Source of the DNA: an uncultured Ruminococcus sp.
GTDB taxonomy: Bacteria; Bacillota; Clostridia; Oscillospirales; Ruminococcaceae
Length of the DNA: 63,997 bases
NCBI GenBank assembly: GCA_946413815.1
Contig: CAMKMD010000018.1
Span: 1 to 63,997 of the forward strand
Reading direction: 5' to 3'
The notes under the pieces: generated by a model
The model's input: only the letters and a program-made list of their open reading frames with translations
What the model was told of the DNA's origin: nothing
The model's database searches: none
Made by a program: the position numbers and the translations under genes
In this document: piece after piece, positions 60,678-63,997 of the stretch
How positions within the stretch are numbered: position 1 is the first letter of the stretch
How the letters are laid out: the number at the start of each line of letters is the position of its first letter

Positions 60678-60700
60678 GCGGACGGCCTGAGACCGTCCGC
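60678..60700 (-). terminator. Terminator of the macro-domain gene
   Basis: GCGGACGG and CCGTCCGC arms with a 7-base loop, followed on the minus strand by TTTTTTG. Confidence 0.9.
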
Positions 60701-60710
60701 AGGATACGCA

Positions 60711-61736
60711 TCATCCCCCGATAAGCGGCTGATCAAAGGAAAACAGCACCTCGTTCATCTCAAAGATATCATATATCCTGTTCGTAATAAGATACTCGAC
60801 AATGATATCGAACTTGCTGCTGCGGGAGAGTGCAAAGCCCGCCTTCATCAGCATATCCCTTGTCTCATCTATGGTCAGCTCAAGGGCAGCCGCAAAGGCA
60901 ATGACGGTGATCTTCTTCGGCCTGTAGCCGGGATCGCTCCGTATCTTCGAGAAGAGCTTACGGTCGATATTCGCCTTCTTGTAGCACTGCGAGTCAGTCA
61001 TGCCCTTTTCATCGATCTTTCTCAGCAGCATCTGGGAGAAGCTCTCGTCTATCTGTGCTATCGCTCTTTCAAGATCAGCAGGCACTGAGCTCTCCTCGCA
61101 GATCTCCGCCTCCATAGGCATCAGCAGGCAGGCAGAGTCCTCCCTTTTCATGGGCACAGCGTTGCCCATCATCCTGCGTCTTCTGAAGCTCTCACTGTCG
61201 CTGTTCGCCTTCACGTAGTTGTCATCGATGTATCTGCGCACATCCGAAAACAGCTTCTCACTTACAGCAAGTGCGGCACTGTCAAATATGACAATATAAA
61301 TCATCATGTCATGGTCCTGCAGGAACTCCATGCAGACATCCGCTGCCACACGCAGAGCCTCCGCCCTGGGATAGCCGTATACTCCCGCCGAGATAAGCGG
61401 AAAGGCAACAGTCTCACAGCCATACTCAGCGGCGAGCGCAAGGCTCTCACGGTAACAGGAGCGCAGCTGCTCCCTCTCCCCGCTGTTCCCGCCGTTCCAT
61501 ACCGGCCCCACAGTGTGTATGACGAACTTCGCCGGCAGCCTGTACCCCTTCGTTATCTTTGCCTTTCCGGTCTCACAGCCGCCAAGAGTGCGGCACTACT
61601 CAAGCAGCTCCGGTCCTGCCGCACGGTGTATCGCCCCGTCAACTCCGCCTCCACCGAGAAGGCTTGTGTTTGCTGCGTTTACTATGGCATCGCATTCCAT
61701 CCTGGTAATATCATTCCTGACTATAGTAAGCGGCAT
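60711..61736 (-). pseudogene. Macro-domain protein gene interrupted by an in-frame TAG
   Basis: The whole frame runs from ATG 61736 (GAGGAGGTG site upstream) to 60711, 341 sense codons if codon 47 is read. Codon 47 (61596-61598) is TAG where family members have a Glu (reading [22 protein letters not shown]). Before it: '[20 protein letters not shown]' of the ADP-ribose-binding macro domain. After it: 'HTVGPVWNGG', 'FPLISAGVYGYP'. The C-terminal part (about 245-341) is an alpha-helical domain ('YKKANIDRKLFSKIR', 'ALELTIDETRDMLMKAGFAL') known from other clostridial signalling proteins. The macro domain would bind or remove ADP-ribose. A GTG at 61511 could give a 266-residue truncated product. 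Confidence 0.85.
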
Positions 61737-61751
61737 TGTGCATACACCTCC

Positions 61752-62912
61752 TCACTCTGCGAAAAGTCTGCGCAGGAAGCACAGATCGTATGCGTCGATC
61801 ACCCCGTCACCGCTGAGCTCCGCATTCTCCGGTGCTGTCAGCTCCGTCTCCGGCACTCCCAGCAGCCATCTGTGCAGAAGCACAAGATCCGCTGAACCGA
61901 GCGCACCGTCCGCATTCACATCTCCCCTGACGCTCTCTTCCGCATAAGGAAAGAAGGCCGCACCCAACTCATTGCTGCCGGTGTTCAGCTCAGTAAGGGC
62001 AGAGACCGTGCTGCCGTCATAATAATAAAGGTCGTAACCGCCTTCCATTGTGGAGCTGAATATCATACCTTCCACGCCGATGGGGCAGGCATCCGAGCAG
62101 TCATAGCTTTCTGAATCGAAGGGCATGGCAGTAAGGGTCTCGCCATCCCATTTCATGAGCTGATCACTGTGATCATCCGCCGAATACCATTTCGTGAAAT
62201 AAAGATCATCTCCGCATACTATGGGATAGTAGGCGTTCACATTCTCCTCGCTGAAGATCGTTTCCCTGCTGCCGGAACTGATGCCGAGCCGGTATATGGA
62301 TCCCCTGCCTTCGCTGTAACCTGCATAGTATACATACTCCCCGTCATCCGAAAAGCAGGGCATAGCCTCCTCTCCGGGGGCATCGGTCAGCATCGTGATC
62401 TCCATCGTCTCAGTATCGAACATGGCAAGGTCATAAGAGAATCCGTCAATATTTCTGTCCCAGTGTCCGCGCTTGAAGACTATGGTCTTACCGTCCGGCG
62501 AGAATTTCGGGTCTTCATTGCGGTACCCGCTGCGCTCCGTAAGGTTGGTGATCACACCGTCCCGATAAAGAAAGATATCCCATTCGTCGGCGGCTTCGTC
62601 TATGGCCATAAATGTGAAGGTTCCGGGGTCAGAGCCAAAGCTGCCGTTCATAGCATGGATGAAGTTCCCCGTTATCTCCGCAGCCGTACCCTCAGGCGAG
62701 CGCAGATAAAGCCTGCTGTCAAGTGCGGAATAATCGCTGTAGCTGTGCCAGAGCAGCCATCCCTCCGGCAGCTCCGCCCTTTCGCCCTGTCCGCTGAGTT
62801 CCTCATACAGGGCAGCATTCTCCTCCGCCCCAGCATATACCGGTACAGTACACATGACAGCAGCCGCAGCTGCGAGCGCCCCTATCCGTTTTTTAAGATC
62901 TGTTATTTTCAT
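61752..62912 (-). CDS. Secreted TolB-like beta-propeller protein with dockerin
   Basis: 386 residues. Signal peptide about 1-29. Propeller/PD40 repeats span about 60-310 ('DPKFSPDGKTIVFKRG', 'MPCFSDDGEYVYYAGYS', 'YPIVCGDDLYFTKWY'). The C-terminal dockerin (about 322-386) reads 'RGDVNADGALGSADLVL' and 'LSGDGVIDAYDLCFL'. No hydrolase domain was seen. It ends 15 bp before the macro-domain gene on the same strand and has a perfect promoter. Possibly a carbohydrate- or protein-binding cellulosome component. Confidence 0.87.
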   Translation of the reverse strand: MKITDLKKRIGALAAAAAVMCTVPVYAGAEENAALYEELSGQGERAELPEGWLLWHSYSDYSALDSRLYLRSPEGTAAEITGNFIHAMNGSFGSDPGTFTFMAIDEAADEWDIFLYRDGVITNLTERSGYRNEDPKFSPDGKTIVFKRGHWDRNIDGFSYDLAMFDTETMEITMLTDAPGEEAMPCFSDDGEYVYYAGYSEGRGSIYRLGISSGSRETIFSEENVNAYYPIVCGDDLYFTKWYSADDHSDQLMKWDGETLTAMPFDSESYDCSDACPIGVEGMIFSSTMEGGYDLYYYDGSTVSALTELNTGSNELGAAFFPYAEESVRGDVNADGALGSADLVLLHRWLLGVPETELTAPENAELSGDGVIDAYDLCFLRRLFAE

Positions 62913-62976
62913 CCTTTACGCCTCCCTGATTTTACATCTGTATCACAGCAGTCAGCCGCAATGCAGTTTTAATTAA

Positions 62977-63005
62977 ATTATACAACACAATCCGGCCGAT
63001 GTCAA
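62977..63005 (-). promoter_or_regulatory. Promoter of the propeller-dockerin gene
   Basis: Minus strand TTGACA (63000-63005), 17 bases, TATAAT (62977-62982). Confidence 0.88.
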
Positions 63006-63099
63006 GAACAGCCTTTGCATATTCAGTAAAGTGAGGCCGCTTCATGAGCAACCTGCATTTTCCCGCAGATAAGATGCGTTTCTGAGGGGGTAAGTTGCA

Positions 63100-63128
63100 T
63101 TGACATCAGGGCAGCCATGTGTTATCAT
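63100..63128 (+). promoter_or_regulatory. Promoter of the small membrane protein gene
   Basis: TTGACA (63100-63105), 17 bases, TATCAT (63123-63128) with a TG extension. Confidence 0.8.
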
Positions 63129-63192
63129 TAGTTTAGAAAATGCCGCAGCATCATGCTGCACCATAATGCAGAAGGATGAAGGAGGTACGGAT

Positions 63193-63837
63193 ATGGGATA
63201 CACCGGCCGAAGCGCAGGCTCTGAACGCCTGTCACCAGCGGTTGCCGCTGCATACAGCAAGCCCGCTGTCTATTCACCGGCTGACGAAGCCGAAGGCCCG
63301 CAGATAATCGACGTCGAATACAATGAAGCGAAAAAGCGCACCATAGCACCCATGCGGCTGCTTATCGCCCTGCTGAGCCTTATGCTGCTTGCCGCAGTCA
63401 TCTTTGTATTCCGGGACAGGCTGCCTCTCCCGCAGAATGCAACAGTAAGGACCATGACCGGCTATATGGAAGAGCGTGTCGCAAAGCTCCATGAATGGGT
63501 CGGCGGTTCTGATTATAAGCCGCCGGAGTCTACCCGGCTGTGGGCAACTGCCTTTGTAGATGACTACAACGTCCCACAAGTTGACGGCGTGGGCCGCCTT
63601 TTCTACACAGTCATAAACGCCCGTGACTATACCTGCTACAAAATGAAAGAACATAACCTTGCAGAGTTCACCCTTGACAATTACGAACTGTCAGAGCTGT
63701 GTGACACTCTGAAAGCCGCCGGCGTTGCTGCCAGAGGCAGCATAACCTACAAGGACGATACCGGCAAGCGTCTCGCAGTATATACATACATTCCCGAATA
63801 CAAATGGCTCATCCTGCTTGACGGGACAAAGGAATAA
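63193..63837 (+). CDS. Single-span membrane protein of unknown function
   Basis: 214 residues from ATG 63193 (GAAGGAGG upstream). Residues 1-52 are cytoplasmic, a span lies at about 55-76 ('MRLLIALLSLMLLAAVIFVF'), and an external domain contains 'WATAFVDDYNVPQVDGVGRL' and 'ARDYTCYKMKEHNLAEF'. No family recognised. Confidence 0.8.
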   Translation: MGYTGRSAGSERLSPAVAAAYSKPAVYSPADEAEGPQIIDVEYNEAKKRTIAPMRLLIALLSLMLLAAVIFVFRDRLPLPQNATVRTMTGYMEERVAKLHEWVGGSDYKPPESTRLWATAFVDDYNVPQVDGVGRLFYTVINARDYTCYKMKEHNLAEFTLDNYELSELCDTLKAAGVAARGSITYKDDTGKRLAVYTYIPEYKWLILLDGTKE

Positions 63838-63840
63838 AAC

Positions 63841-63886
63841 AAACGGCTGTCTCCCCGGACAAAGGGAGACAGCCGTTTCTTCATAT
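63841..63886 (+). terminator. Terminator of the last gene
   Basis: AAACGGCTGTCTCCC and GGGAGACAGCCGTTT arms followed by CTTCATAT. Confidence 0.8.
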
Positions 63887-63965
63887 AATAACCGGGCAGG
63901 ATAATCTGCCCGGGCCAGTCTGTCAAAAAAGGTGGTTTCAGCGATAAAACCAAACGTTTGGGATT

Positions 63966-63997
63966 CCAAAGGGGCACGCCCCTTTGGTCAGGTCAAG
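63966..63997. repeat. Right-edge copy of the left-edge repeat
   Basis: 32 bases matching positions 1-33 with one gap and one substitution, including the CCAAAGGGGC/GCCCCTTTGG stem. It continues past the window. Bases 63887-63965 carry no gene that I can see. Confidence 0.8.

Noticed and set aside
61596..61598. TAG as pyrrolysine or selenocysteine-type recoding
   Set aside because: Glu is the family residue, TAG is not a selenocysteine codon, and no pyl gene or recoding element is seen.
1..63997. Integrated prophage or conjugative element bounded by the terminal repeats
   Set aside because: No integrase, terminase, relaxase, capsid or tRNA-end att site was found; most genes are metabolic or cell-surface.
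1..63997. CRISPR array or tRNA/rRNA genes
   Set aside because: No regularly spaced repeat units and no cloverleaf or GTTCRA-type T-arm was noticed. A dedicated scan would settle small RNAs.

Overview
The window looks like chromosomal DNA of a cellulosome-forming, moderately GC-rich Ruminococcus-type member of the Oscillospiraceae (Clostridia). Six exported proteins carry dockerin modules with paired calcium loops. Two have BspA-like LRR domains and one has DUF285 (BspA-type) repeats. A SpoIVB peptidase, HPr with both His15 and Ser46, and strong TTGACA/TATAAT promoters fit a Firmicute. Species assignment is inference. I found no tRNA or rRNA gene, CRISPR array, transposase or phage gene.

Layout. 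1-2.1 kb: a dispersed repeat, a small winged-helix-like protein and a FloT-type flotillin. 2.7-5.3 kb: an ECF sigma factor with a membrane partner that has an external PASTA domain. 5.5-11.2 kb: malQ, two paralogous lipoproteins and glgP, apparently one maltodextrin/glycogen operon. 11.3-13.5 kb: a CmpB-like membrane protein, a membrane-anchored lipase and a zinc-ribbon protein. 13.6-25.4 kb (minus strand): a HAD phosphatase, then iorA, iorB, paaK and an ACT protein. Seven genes of unknown function sit among them, including three tandem lipoproteins with one, two and three C-terminal modules. IorAB plus PaaK can interconvert arylacetates and arylpyruvates, a route rumen bacteria are known to use to make aromatic amino acids.

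25.6-35.2 kb: BspA-like proteins, two more ECF sigma/membrane-partner pairs, SpoIVB, a PHP phosphoesterase and HPr. 35.4-40.1 kb: purB, two unknown membrane proteins, rimM, a membrane protein and trmD. 40.5-46.9 kb: a CBM/dockerin/CE1-type esterase, a CASTOR/POLLUX-like channel and a KtrB/KtrA potassium uptake pair. 47.2-59.9 kb: secreted dockerin proteins, a DUF285 surface protein, a membrane protein/lipoprotein pair, an M4-like peptidase and an XRE regulator/membrane protein pair. 59.9-63.8 kb: a vWA protein, a macro-domain gene interrupted by an in-frame TAG, a TolB-propeller dockerin protein and a small membrane protein.

Main points of interest: the stepwise lipoprotein triplet inside the ior/paaK cluster; the amber stop in the macro-domain gene beside a vWA gene; the PASTA-bearing sigma-factor partner with four internal repeats; a pair of inverted ~93-bp repeats around ktrBA, one copy lying between two identical terminator hairpins; and dockerins on proteins that are probably not glycoside hydrolases.
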